From: Duganella lactea
GTDB lineage: Bacteria > Pseudomonadota > Gammaproteobacteria > Burkholderiales > Burkholderiaceae_D
Direction of reading: 5' to 3'
Length of the DNA stretch: 64,000 bases
Assembly (NCBI RefSeq): GCF_009857505.1
Contig: NZ_WWCP01000011.1
Coordinates: 62,001 to 126,000 of the forward strand
Part shown: in pieces, positions 56,367 to 64,000 of the stretch
Position numbering within the stretch: the stretch's first letter is position 1
Layout of the letters: every line of letters begins with the position of its first letter
Position numbers and translations under genes: made by a program
Notes under the pieces: generated by a model
Database searches by the model: none
Told to the model about the DNA's origin: nothing
Seen by the model: the letters and a program-made list of their open reading frames with translations, nothing else

Positions 56367-57419
56367 TTACACCATCTTCCAGTTGATGGTTTCGCCGGCG
56401 TTGAGGGGAATGACCCGCTGGTCGGCCAGCGGCAGCGCTTCGGGCAGCGTCCACTGCTCGCGCTTGAGCGTGATGGTGTCCTGATTGACCGGCAGGTTGT
56501 AGAAGGCCGGACCATTCAGGCTGGCGAAGGCTTCCAGCTTGTCCAGCGCACCGGCGCGCTCGAAGGCTTCGGTGTACAGCTCCATCGCGTGCAGCGCGGT
56601 ATAGCAACCGGCGCAACCGCAGGCGGCTTCCTTGGCGCCTTGCGCGTGCGGCGCCGAATCGGTGCCGAGGAAGAAGCGCTCGTCGCCGCTGGTCGCGGCG
56701 GTCACCAGCGCCAGGCGGTGCTCTTCACGCTTCAGCACCGGCAGGCAGTAGTAGTGCGGACGAATGCCGCCCTTGAAGATGTCGTTGCGGTTGTACAGCA
56801 GGTGGTGCGCGGTGATGGTGGCGGCGATCGGGCCTTCGGCTTCGGCCACGTACTGCGCGGCGTGCTTGGTGGTGATGTGCTCGAACACGATGTTCAGCGC
56901 CGGGAAATCACGGCGCAGCGGGCGCATCACGCGCTCGATGAAGAGCGCCTCGCGGTCGAACAGGTCGATGTCCTGGTCGGTCACTTCGCCGTGCACCAGG
57001 AATGGCATGCCGACTTCCTGCATCTTCTCCAGCACCTTGTAGCAGTTGGCCAGGTCGGTGACGCCGGCGTCCGAGTTGGTGGTGGCGCCGGCCGGGTACA
57101 GCTTGACCGCGTGCACCACGCCGCTTTCCTGCGCGCGCAGGATTTCATCCGGCTGCGTGTTGTTGGTCAGGTAAAGCGTCATCAGCGGCTCGAAGTTCAT
57201 GCCCTCCGGCAGCGCCGCCAGAATGCGTTCGCGGTAGGCGATGGCGGCGGCGGCGGTGGTGACCGGCGGTTTCAGGTTCGGCATCACGATGGCGCGGCCG
57301 AACTGGCGCGCGCTGTGCGGCAGCACGCTGGCCAGCGTCGCGCCATCGCGCAGATGCAGGTGCCAGTCGTCTGGACGGAGGAGGGTGATGCTGTCGGGAG
57401 TGGTTGCAAGATCGGACAT
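56367..57419 (-). CDS. pyrC: Dihydroorotase
   Basis: A 350-residue class II dihydroorotase that interconverts carbamoyl-aspartate and dihydroorotate in pyrimidine synthesis. [10 protein letters not shown] holds the first zinc His pair, the bridging carbamylated Lys is in [19 protein letters not shown], further His ligands are in [12 protein letters not shown] and [12 protein letters not shown], and the catalytic Asp is in FLGTDSAPH. It is the first gene of a pyrC-DUF3025 unit. Confidence 0.97.
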   Translation of the reverse strand: MSDLATTPDSITLLRPDDWHLHLRDGATLASVLPHSARQFGRAIVMPNLKPPVTTAAAAIAYRERILAALPEGMNFEPLMTLYLTNNTQPDEILRAQESGVVHAVKLYPAGATTNSDAGVTDLANCYKVLEKMQEVGMPFLVHGEVTDQDIDLFDREALFIERVMRPLRRDFPALNIVFEHITTKHAAQYVAEAEGPIAATITAHHLLYNRNDIFKGGIRPHYYCLPVLKREEHRLALVTAATSGDERFFLGTDSAPHAQGAKEAACGCAGCYTALHAMELYTEAFERAGALDKLEAFASLNGPAFYNLPVNQDTITLKREQWTLPEALPLADQRVIPLNAGETINWKMV

Positions 57420-57443
57420 GGCGGCAGGTTTTCAGGCTATCAA

Positions 57444-57701
57444 ATGCGAATAGCCGACATTTTACCTCGTCGCGGTGCCCGCGCCCGGCTTTATAAGCTG
57501 GTCGACGAAGCCGCCGCCAGCCATGCTCCGGTCACGATCACCGGCAAGCGCAACAACGCAGTGCAGGTCTCCGCCGAGGATTGGGCGTCGAATTGCGCAT
57601 GTGGACGCATTACGATTAGCGACGCTGTTTATTCCGCCTTGGTCTGCGCGGCCCAGGCTTTGGTGTCGGCCAGGATTTGGTCGAGACGGGCGCGGTCGTA
57701 G
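57444..57701 (+). pseudogene. Truncated YefM/Phd-family antitoxin
   Basis: The frame from ATG 57444 reads MRIADILPRRGARARL, then YKLVDEAAASHAPVTITGK and RNNAVQVSAEDW, which matches the N-terminal DNA-binding half of YefM-type antitoxins. Homology stops at about residue 48 (57590). The following residues (ASNCACGRITISDAV onward) look unrelated and run antisense into the amidohydrolase 3' end. No ribosome-binding site and no toxin gene are adjacent. It is a probable relic of a RelE/YefM or related toxin-antitoxin pair. Confidence 0.6.
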
Positions 57702-59077
57702 AGGTTGCCGTGGCTGATCACGGTGCGGATCTGGCGCGTGGCCGAGATGTCCCGCAGCGGATTGGCGTCCAGCACCAGCACGTCGGCCGCGTTGCCGGCT
57801 GCCAGCGCGCCGTAGCGGTCCTGCTTGCCCAGGAAACGCGGGCCGTTGATGATCGCGGTCTGCAAGGCCTGCGCCGGCGTCAGGCCATAGTTCACGTACA
57901 GGCCTATCTCGTCATGCAAGGCCTGGCCCGGATAATCGTAGGAATTCAAAAAACCGGCATCGGTACCGGCGATGATGCTGACGCCCTCCTGCTGCAGAAT
58001 CGGCAGCAGCGAGGCCGATTTCTCAAACACCGCCTTGCGATGCGCGATCGCCGCCGCGTCATCCTGCGCCGCGCGCCGCACGCGCCAGTCGTAGGTGGCG
58101 CGCAAGCCCTTGCCGATATACTGCAAGGCCTCATCGTGCGAGTGGTCGTCCTGATCCAGATACGCCACCACGCGCGACACCGACAGGGTCGGCACCACCG
58201 CCGTGCCCTTGGACGCCATGTAGCGGAACGACGCACGCGCCGTCGCCTCATCATAAGAAGCCAGGCTCTGCTTCACGGCCTCACGCCCGCTCAGCGTGCC
58301 GGCCGCCACCTGCGCGGTCAGCGCCGTCTCCTTCGGCGTGGCCGCGCGCAGCAGGTAGGACTGGTGCTCCACCGTGCCCAGGCCCGCATCGAACATCGTG
58401 GCCAGGGTGAGCTGCACCGGAATGTGGCCCGAGGTGCGCATGCCCCGCTGCCTGGCCTGACGCAGCGCCTCCAGATACATCTCCGGCTTCAGCGTATTCT
58501 CGGTAATTTTGACGAAGTCCACCTTCTGCGCCTGCAGCCGGTCCAGCGCCTTGCTGATCTCTTCCGGCGTGCCGACCTCGATCGTGCCCTTCCACAGCGG
58601 CTTGTAACCCTCCAGCTTGGCGCCGGACGTGAAGATGGTCGGCCCTTCCAACTGACGCGCATTGATCTGCTCACGCCACTGCAGCACGGTATCCGGCAAA
58701 TCGCCCGAGCAATCGCGCACGGTGGTGATGCCATATGCCAGATGCAGCGCCAGCAGATGCTTGTTCTCGTCGATCAGCGCCGGCCCGCCGCCAAAGTGCA
58801 CATGGGTATCCCACAGCCCCGGCATCACATACTTGCCCGGCAGGCTGATAATTTTCTTGGCGGCATAATTGGACAACTGCTTATCATCCACCACCGCCAG
58901 AATCGTATCGCCCTTGAGCACCACCGATTTGCCCGTGACCGTCTTGCCGGCCGCCACATCGATCAGGGTCGCCTTGGTCAGCACCAGATCGGCAGCGATT
59001 TTGTCGGCCGCATGGGCGGCACTCAACAGTCCCAGCGCCAGCATCGCGCCACTTAATTGCTCAACAGAAATCTTCAT
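57629..59077 (-). CDS. Secreted amidohydrolase
   Basis: A 482-residue metal-dependent hydrolase with a signal peptide (cleaved near AHAADKIA). Metal ligands are DTHVHFG, H in TSGHIPVQ and VEHQSY, and Asp in IIAGTDAGF. The fold resembles imidazolonepropionase-like and prolidase-type amidohydrolases of the periplasm. It begins 10 bp after the ATPase gene on the same strand. The substrate, perhaps a dipeptide or N-acyl amino acid, is not determinable. Confidence 0.85.
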   Translation of the reverse strand: MKISVEQLSGAMLALGLLSAAHAADKIAADLVLTKATLIDVAAGKTVTGKSVVLKGDTILAVVDDKQLSNYAAKKIISLPGKYVMPGLWDTHVHFGGGPALIDENKHLLALHLAYGITTVRDCSGDLPDTVLQWREQINARQLEGPTIFTSGAKLEGYKPLWKGTIEVGTPEEISKALDRLQAQKVDFVKITENTLKPEMYLEALRQARQRGMRTSGHIPVQLTLATMFDAGLGTVEHQSYLLRAATPKETALTAQVAAGTLSGREAVKQSLASYDEATARASFRYMASKGTAVVPTLSVSRVVAYLDQDDHSHDEALQYIGKGLRATYDWRVRRAAQDDAAAIAHRKAVFEKSASLLPILQQEGVSIIAGTDAGFLNSYDYPGQALHDEIGLYVNYGLTPAQALQTAIINGPRFLGKQDRYGALAAGNAADVLVLDANPLRDISATRQIRTVISHGNLYDRARLDQILADTKAWAAQTKAE

Positions 59078-59087
59078 CGTGCATTCA

Positions 59088-59813
59088 TCAGTGAATAATA
59101 CGGGCCAAAAAGTCGCGGGCGCGTTCCGTGCGCGGCGCCTGGAAGAACTCCTCCGTGGGCACCTCTTCCAGAATCGCCCCCTGGTCCATGAACACCACCC
59201 GCTGCGCCACCTTGCGGGCAAAGCCCATCTCGTGGGTGACCACCATCATGGTCATGCCATCCTGCGCCAGGCCGACCATCACCTCCAGCACCTCGTTGAT
59301 CATCTCCGGGTCCAGCGCGGAAGTCGGTTCGTCGAACAGCATGGCGATCGGGTCCATGGCCAGCGCGCGGGCGATCGCCACCCGCTGCTGCTGCCCGCCG
59401 GACAGCTGGGCGGGGAATTTGTCCTGCTGCGCCAGCAGGCCCACGCGGTCCAGATACAACAGGCCGCGCGCGCTGGCCTCCTCCTCGCCGCGGCCCAGCA
59501 CCTTGATCTGCGCCAGCGTCAGGTTCTGGCGCACCGACAGATGGGGAAACAGCTCGAAGTTCTGGAACACCATGCCGAGACGCGCCCGCAGCGCCGGCAA
59601 ATCCGTGGCTTGAGCGCCGACCGAGGTGCCGTCGACGATAATAGCGCCTTGCTGGAACGGTTCCAGCCCGTTGACGGCCTTAATCAGCGTGGACTTGCCG
59701 GAGCCGGACGGGCCGCAAATCACCGTCACGGCGCCCTTCTCGACGTGGGTGCTGCATTCCCTGAGCACCTGAAATGCCCCGAACCACTTGCTGACGTTGT
59801 TGATATCGATCAT
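59088..59813 (-). CDS. Polar amino-acid ABC transporter ATPase (GltL-like), orphan
   Basis: A 241-residue ATPase with Walker [11 protein letters not shown]-loop [10 protein letters not shown], signature LSGGQQQR, Walker [14 protein letters not shown] and H-switch [18 protein letters not shown] and the length match glutamate/aspartate importers. No binding protein or permease gene lies nearby, so its partners must be elsewhere or it serves another role. An AATAAT that could act as a -10 ends 10 bases before the ATG. Confidence 0.87.
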   Translation of the reverse strand: MIDINNVSKWFGAFQVLRECSTHVEKGAVTVICGPSGSGKSTLIKAVNGLEPFQQGAIIVDGTSVGAQATDLPALRARLGMVFQNFELFPHLSVRQNLTLAQIKVLGRGEEEASARGLLYLDRVGLLAQQDKFPAQLSGGQQQRVAIARALAMDPIAMLFDEPTSALDPEMINEVLEVMVGLAQDGMTMMVVTHEMGFARKVAQRVVFMDQGAILEEVPTEEFFQAPRTERARDFLARIIH

Positions 59814-59860
59814 AGGAAAATAGATTATTCGGTCCGGCCGGGCGCGGCGCGGCGACGCGC

Positions 59861-59889
59861 TTGACAGCGCCCCGGCCCACAAGGATACT
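59861..59889 (+). promoter_or_regulatory. Sigma-70 promoter of the symporter gene
   Basis: A perfect -35 TTGACA (59861-59866), a 17-bp spacer and a -10 GATACT (59884-59889). Transcription from about 59896 would leave a leader of roughly 125 nt before the ATG at 60023. The GC-rich palindromic stretch around the -35 might hold a regulator. Confidence 0.7.
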
Positions 59890-60022
59890 GCGGAACTTGC
59901 CAATAGTTTCAGCAGCCGGCGCACTCCAAACCGGCTGTCGCCTACGCAAACAAGAACGCAGCGGCGGCCATCCCGCCCGTTGCGCAGGCCCAGAGAGACA
60001 CTACCACAGGGAACCCGAAAAT

Positions 60023-61261
60023 ATGAACAAACAAAGCCGCTTGACCACCTACATCCTGATTGGTCTCGCCATCGGCATCATCACCGGCTACGTCGCCAAC
60101 ACCAACCTGGCCAATCCGACCGGCTTCGCCGACACCATGGCGCTGATCACCACGCTGTTCCTGCGGCTGATCAAGATGATCATCGCGCCGCTGGTGTTCT
60201 CCACGCTGGTGTGCGGCATCGCCAAGATGGGCGACGCCACGGCGGTCGGCCGGGTCGGCGTCAAGACGCTGGGCTGGTTCTTCATCGCCTCGGTGATGTC
60301 GCTGAGTTTGGGCCTGGTGCTGGTCAACATCTTCCGTCCGGGCGACGCGCTGCTGGGCCACATGGCGGCCACCGCCGCCAAGGCCGACCTGGCCACGTCC
60401 AGCCTGACGCTGAAGGACTTCGTCACCCACCTGGTGCCGTCGTCCATCGTCGACGGCATGGCCAAGAACGAAATCCTGCAGATCGTGATCTTCTCGCTGT
60501 TCTTCGGTTCGGCGGCCGCCGCCATCGGCCAGAAAGCCAACGTGCTGATCGAGGCGCTGGAGGGCGTCGCCCACGTGATGCTGAAAGTCACCGGCTACGT
60601 GATGATGTTCGCGCCGTTCGCCGTATTCGCGGCGGTGGCCGGCACCATCGCCAAGAGCGGCCTGGGCGTGCTGTCGACGTATGGCGTGTTCATGGCCGAG
60701 TTCTACTTCGGCATCGCGCTGCTGTGGGCCTTGCTGATCTTCATCGGCTTCCTGTTCCTGAAGGGCCGCGTCTTCGCGCTGATGAAAGAGATGCGCAGCC
60801 CGGCGCTGCTGGCCTTCTCGACCGCGTCGAGCGAAGCGGCGTATCCGAAAACGCTGGAAGGCCTGGAGCGTTTCGGCGTGCGCAACCGCATCGCCTCGTT
60901 CGTTCTGCCGATCGGCTACTCGTTCAACCTGGACGGCTCGATGATGTACTGCACCTTCGCCACCGTGTTCATCGCCCAGGCCTACGGCATTGAAATGTCG
61001 CTGGGTCAGCAGCTGACGATGATGGCGGTGCTGATGCTGACCTCGAAGGGCATGGCCGGCGTGCCGCGCGCCTCGCTGGTGGTGATTGCCGCCACGCTGG
61101 GCCAGTTCAACATTCCGGAAGCCGGCATGCTGCTGCTGCTGGGCATCGACCACTTCCTCGACATGGCGCGCTCGGCGACCAACGTCATCGGCAACGGCAT
61201 CGCCACTGCGGTCGTCGCCAAATGGGAAGGCGAGATGGACCCGCCGAAAGAAGCCGCGTAA
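60023..61261 (+). CDS. Dicarboxylate/amino acid:cation symporter (DAACS family)
   Basis: A 412-residue transporter of the GltP/DctA family with eight helices and two re-entrant hairpins. [22 protein letters not shown] and [25 protein letters not shown] are HP1 and the NMDGT-like helix 7, and [23 protein letters not shown] is helix 8. It takes up C4-dicarboxylates or acidic amino acids with protons or sodium. SSEAAYP rather than the DctA-type SSTAVLP suggests a glutamate/aspartate-type carrier; the choice is uncertain. It is divergent from the GltL-like gene. Confidence 0.9.
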   Translation: MNKQSRLTTYILIGLAIGIITGYVANTNLANPTGFADTMALITTLFLRLIKMIIAPLVFSTLVCGIAKMGDATAVGRVGVKTLGWFFIASVMSLSLGLVLVNIFRPGDALLGHMAATAAKADLATSSLTLKDFVTHLVPSSIVDGMAKNEILQIVIFSLFFGSAAAAIGQKANVLIEALEGVAHVMLKVTGYVMMFAPFAVFAAVAGTIAKSGLGVLSTYGVFMAEFYFGIALLWALLIFIGFLFLKGRVFALMKEMRSPALLAFSTASSEAAYPKTLEGLERFGVRNRIASFVLPIGYSFNLDGSMMYCTFATVFIAQAYGIEMSLGQQLTMMAVLMLTSKGMAGVPRASLVVIAATLGQFNIPEAGMLLLLGIDHFLDMARSATNVIGNGIATAVVAKWEGEMDPPKEAA

Positions 61262-61273
61262 GCGGAGACCAGC

Positions 61274-61300
61274 AAGCCACCGTTCGCGGTGGCTTTTTTT
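61274..61300 (+). terminator. Terminator of the symporter gene
   Basis: AAGCCACCG pairs with CGGTGGCTT around a TTCG loop and is followed by seven T residues. Confidence 0.9.
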
Positions 61301-61305
61301 CGTCT

Positions 61306-61506
61306 TTACAACCAGGTTCGCTTGCCCTCTGGCTTGGCGCCCATTTCCCGCAGCCGGCGGCGCAGGCGGAAGTTGTCGCCGATCGTGCCGGCCAGCGCCA
61401 GCAGAACGATGATGTTCAGCGCGTCGCTACCGAATATTTTGAAGAACAGCGCCGCGCCGACAGCACAAGCCACCCCGGTAAGCAACAACATCAAGCCATC
61501 TTTCAT
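61306..61506 (-). CDS. Small two-span membrane protein (66 aa), unknown
   Basis: Two hydrophobic helices (LMLLLTGVACAVGAALFF and ALNIIVLLALAGTIG) and a strongly basic tail (NFRLRRRLREMGAKPEGKR). A GGAGGAG ribosome-binding site inside the upstream gene precedes the ATG, and ATGA overlaps that gene's stop. The tail is predicted to face the cytosol. I do not recognise a family. Together with the upstream gene it forms a coupled pair. Confidence 0.65.
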   Translation of the reverse strand: MKDGLMLLLTGVACAVGAALFFKIFGSDALNIIVLLALAGTIGDNFRLRRRLREMGAKPEGKRTWL

Positions 61507-61892
61507 TTGCTCCTCCGCTTATAAATCTCAGGATGGCGCACCAGCACGCCCGGTAGCCAGGGACGATGCAAATGATTCATCTGGGCGTCGAGCAGCACAT
61601 CCGCGATCGATGTGCCACCTGCAAGGCTACGCCCGGTGGCCACTGCAATGCTGCCAATAACGGCCCCCACATAATACGCGGCGCTCATTGCCCCGATCAC
61701 CGCAAGCTTTTCGCCCCTCAGGCCGGCACCTATCATTTCCCGAACCGTCACACGTTTGCCGAACCGCTCCAACAGCCCGATAAGCGCCGTCGCGGCCCCG
61801 AGCGCCAATTGGGCATTACCAAACAGGGTTTCCGGTGCAGGCAGGCCCGGCGCGTCCATATTTTCTTTGAAGTATTTATAGAATTCAGACAT
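61503..61892 (-). CDS. Glycine-rich membrane-associated protein (129 aa), unknown
   Basis: A short amphipathic start (MSEFYKYFKENMDAPG) is followed by two Ala/Gly-rich hydrophobic stretches (about 25-43 and 63-86, including SAAYYVGAVIGSIAVATG) with glycine-zipper spacing, and a basic end (HPEIYKRRSK). A CGGAGGA ribosome-binding site lies 4 bp before the ATG. It overlaps the 66-aa gene. A pore-forming, chaperone or immunity-type role is possible, but nothing in the sequence decides it. Confidence 0.62.
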   Translation of the reverse strand: MSEFYKYFKENMDAPGLPAPETLFGNAQLALGAATALIGLLERFGKRVTVREMIGAGLRGEKLAVIGAMSAAYYVGAVIGSIAVATGRSLAGGTSIADVLLDAQMNHLHRPWLPGVLVRHPEIYKRRSK

Positions 61893-62106
61893 AAGTCCTC
61901 CGAGGTGTGCAATGTCATCGAAGGGTAATCCGAGTAGCCATGATGCGCTTTGCGGCGGCGCATATCAAGCAGGCGGAGCGTTTGCACAGAATCGATTCCG
62001 GCCTGCACCACAATGTGTTCGGCGGCTTGGTCAGCCTGCAACCCGGCATCGACAGCGCGGGCGCAGGTACGCTGAAGATGCGCGACGTTATATAGCGCGC
62101 ACTGGT
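61893..62106. other. Intergenic region without a supported gene
   Basis: Short overlapping frames exist on both strands, but none has a convincing start with a ribosome-binding site or recognisable similarity. It probably holds the promoter of the 129-aa gene, and perhaps a decayed reading frame on the minus strand. Confidence 0.5.
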
Positions 62107-63528
62107 TTAAATCTGCTCGGCGTAGATTTTCACCAGTTCGTGCAGGAAGGTGCGCCCTTCCATCAACGACTGCACGCCGATGTACTCATTGAGGCCGTGG
62201 ATATTGCCCAGGTCCGGCGTCAGGAAGATACCGCTGATGCCATAGGTCGGAATGCCGGCCGCGTTGAGGAACTGGCCATCGGTGGCGCCGGACTGCAGGA
62301 TCGGCATCACCGGCACGCCGGGCCACATCTTCTGCGTCAGCTTCTCCACCGGCGCCATGATGGCGCGCGTCAGCGGTGGCGGCGCCGAGTTCTCGCCACG
62401 GATCTCCAGCGTCTCCACCTTCACCGCCGGGTCGTTGACCGCCTTGACCAGCGCCTCGCGCACCGTCTCCTGCGTCACGCCGGGGAAGATGCGGCAGTTG
62501 ATGTTGGCGCGGGCGCGCTGCGGCAGGGCGTTGGTGGCATGGCCGGCGTCCAGCATGGTCGCCACACAGGTGGTGTGCAGCATCGCCGCCCAGCTCGGGC
62601 TGGCGTCGGACACCAGCTTGACGGCCTTGCCATCGGCGGGATTCTTCGCCACCGCCAGCATGGCGTCGGCGACCTCCTTGTGGCCGGCGGCCAGCTGGAT
62701 CTTCGACATCGCGTTCAGATAACCCTTGCTGCCATCGGTCAGCTGGATCGGGAACTCATAGCCCTGGATTTTCTCCAGCGCACCGGCCAGATGGTAGATC
62801 GCGTTGTCCTTCATCGGACGCGAACTGTGGCCGCCGCGATTGGTCACTTCCAGCCGGTAGTTCTGCGCCACCTTCTCGCCCGCCTGCACCGTCATCGACA
62901 CGCGCCGGCCGGCCTCATTCAACTCGCCGCCGGCGCCCTCGTTCAGCGCATAGGCGGCATCGATCAATTCACGGCGGTTCTTGGTCAGCCACTCGGCGCC
63001 GTTGAAGGCGCCGGCGGTCTCCTCGCCGCACGTCAGCGCCATCTTCAGCGTATGGCGCGGCTGGTAGCCTTCCTGCTTGAAGCGCACCAGCGAATCGGCC
63101 CAGATGGCCGCTTGGGCCTTGTCGTCCAGCGCGCCGCGCGCGTAGAACTTGCCGTCTTCCTCGATCAGCGTGAACGGATCGCGCACCCAGTCTTCACGCT
63201 TGGCTTCCACCACGTCGATGTGCGCCAGCAGAAGGATGGCTTTCGCCTTCGGATCGCGGCCCGGCAGGACGGCCACCAGACCGCCCTCTTTCGGATGCGC
63301 CGGATCGGCAAACAGGTGCAGGTCCGCCTCTGGGAAGCCCGCCGTCTTCAGGCGCGCGGCGATGCGTTCAGCGGCCAGCGTGCAGCTGCCGGCGGACAGC
63401 GTGGTATTGGTTTCGACCAGCTCCTTGTACAGGGCACGGAATTGCGGCTCCGTCGGATCGGCGGCATACGCACTTTGCACGCACGCCAGCATGGCGGTGA
63501 CAGCACCCAGCACAAAACGAGACTTCAT
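62107..63528 (-). CDS. M20 family metallopeptidase, secreted
   Basis: A 473-residue di-zinc peptidase with a signal peptide cleaved near SAYAADPT. Zinc motifs are [27 protein letters not shown] (bridging Asp), [10 protein letters not shown] (catalytic Glu pair) and NEGAGGEL; the last His is near the C-terminus in GNIHGLNEY. The lid domain has NRGGHSSRP. It hydrolyses peptides or N-acyl amino acids in the periplasm. The start overlaps the ABC gene's stop as ATGA. Confidence 0.9.
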   Translation of the reverse strand: MKSRFVLGAVTAMLACVQSAYAADPTEPQFRALYKELVETNTTLSAGSCTLAAERIAARLKTAGFPEADLHLFADPAHPKEGGLVAVLPGRDPKAKAILLLAHIDVVEAKREDWVRDPFTLIEEDGKFYARGALDDKAQAAIWADSLVRFKQEGYQPRHTLKMALTCGEETAGAFNGAEWLTKNRRELIDAAYALNEGAGGELNEAGRRVSMTVQAGEKVAQNYRLEVTNRGGHSSRPMKDNAIYHLAGALEKIQGYEFPIQLTDGSKGYLNAMSKIQLAAGHKEVADAMLAVAKNPADGKAVKLVSDASPSWAAMLHTTCVATMLDAGHATNALPQRARANINCRIFPGVTQETVREALVKAVNDPAVKVETLEIRGENSAPPPLTRAIMAPVEKLTQKMWPGVPVMPILQSGATDGQFLNAAGIPTYGISGIFLTPDLGNIHGLNEYIGVQSLMEGRTFLHELVKIYAEQI

Positions 63529-64000
63529 TGGTCAGCTCCTTCGGTTAGCACATCCTCTTCATCCGCCCTGGCTTGCTGGCGTTCCCACATTTGAGCATAC
63601 AGTCCGTTCGCTGCCAATAGCGATTGATGCGTACCCCGTTCGACAATACGGCCGTGATCGAGCACGATGATCTGCTGCGCGTCGGCCACGGTCGACAGGC
63701 GGTGCGCGATCACCATGGTGGTGCGGGTGCGCGAGATTTCCTTCAGCTGCGCCTGGATCGCCTGCTCGGCTTTGGAGTCCAGCGCGGACGTGGCCTCGTC
63801 GAAGATCAGGATGGCGGGATTCTTCAGCAGCGTGCGGGCGATCGCCACGCGCTGCTTCTCGCCGCCGGAAAGCTTCAGACCACGCTCGCCGACCATGGTT
63901 TTGTAGCCATCCGGCAGACTGTCGATGAAATCATGGATCGACGCGGCGCGCGCGGCGGCCACGATCTCGTCATGCGTAGCGCCCGTCTTGCCGTAGGCGA
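63525..64000 (-). CDS. Atm1-type ABC exporter, C-terminal part (cut by window edge)
   Basis: The last 158 residues of an ABC half-transporter, in frame to the right edge. Signature [21 protein letters not shown], Walker [14 protein letters not shown] and H-loop [29 protein letters not shown] are seen; Walker A and the membrane domain lie outside. The [17 protein letters not shown] and YAQMWERQQ ends fit the Atm1/HMT1 heavy-metal and glutathione-conjugate exporters of proteobacteria. It is translationally coupled to the M20 gene. Confidence 0.85.
   Translation of the reverse strand, partial: AYGKTGATHDEIVAAARAASIHDFIDSLPDGYKTMVGERGLKLSGGEKQRVAIARTLLKNPAILIFDEATSALDSKAEQAIQAQLKEISRTRTTMVIAHRLSTVADAQQIIVLDHGRIVERGTHQSLLAANGLYAQMWERQQARADEEDVLTEGADQ

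Noticed and set aside
61907..62095. A 62-codon plus-strand frame before the M20 gene
   Set aside because: No ribosome-binding site and no similarity; an overlapping minus-strand frame is equally plausible, so neither is called.

Overview
The window is about 64 kb of high-GC bacterial chromosome with dense, mostly operonic genes. Gene content and order suggest a betaproteobacterium of the Oxalobacteraceae type (Duganella/Massilia/Janthinobacterium-like). The pointers are a queA-tgt-yajC-secD-secF block, an AST arginine-catabolism operon with an L_180-class NAD-glutamate dehydrogenase, a sucrose locus with a TonB receptor, and scattered GGTGTCAGG-type palindromic repeats. The taxon is inferred from gene content, not from a marker gene. 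I saw no tRNA, rRNA, CRISPR array, prophage or intact insertion sequence.

Layout. 0-0.5 kb: bacterioferritin. 0.5-8.1 kb (minus strand): a sux-type sucrose locus in the order LacI repressor, TonB-dependent receptor, amylosucrase-family GH13, PfkB fructokinase, MFS sucrose transporter; the last four cistrons overlap one another. A palindromic operator lies inside the TonB-receptor promoter. 8.1-10.3 kb: a GST and purB. 10.4-12.1 kb: cytochrome b561 plus two YceI proteins, ending in a perfect 44-bp inverted repeat. 12.2-20.8 kb: S46 dipeptidyl peptidase, FMN reductase, a degenerate secreted MBL-fold protein, M14 carboxypeptidase, FUSC-family protein and DMT exporter. 20.9-23.9 kb: tiny unknown proteins, an amino-acid permease, a possible toxin remnant and an EF-hand protein.

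24.0-37.2 kb (minus strand): a complete arginine succinyltransferase operon, astC-aruF-aruG-astD-astB-gdhB-astE, below an AraC/GlxA-type regulator. It converts arginine to glutamate and then, through the embedded glutamate dehydrogenase, to 2-oxoglutarate. The astC promoter contains a sequence matching the Pseudomonas ArgR half-site. 37.3-39.8 kb: a MarR regulator, an unknown small protein, an HDOD protein and a YafY/WYL regulator; the MarR and HDOD genes look leaderless. 39.8-45.4 kb: an ethanolamine operon (permease, a TorF-type outer-membrane protein, eutB, eutC) divergent from an AraC regulator.

45.4-53.1 kb: secF, secD, yajC, tgt and queA on the minus strand, divergent from recG. 53.1-57.4 kb: a tiny protein coupled to an MFS transporter, an oxidoreductase, a DUF3025 protein and pyrC. 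57.4-61.3 kb: a truncated YefM-like antitoxin, an amidohydrolase, an orphan GltL-type ATPase and, divergently, a dicarboxylate/amino-acid symporter with a near-consensus sigma-70 promoter. 61.3-64.0 kb: an unknown pair of coupled small membrane proteins, an M20 peptidase and the 3' part of an Atm1-type ABC exporter that runs off the window.

The best candidates for undescribed biology are the MBL-fold protein that has lost every visible metal ligand, the coupled small membrane-protein pairs, the 44-bp hairpin repeat, and the outer-membrane protein embedded in the ethanolamine operon.
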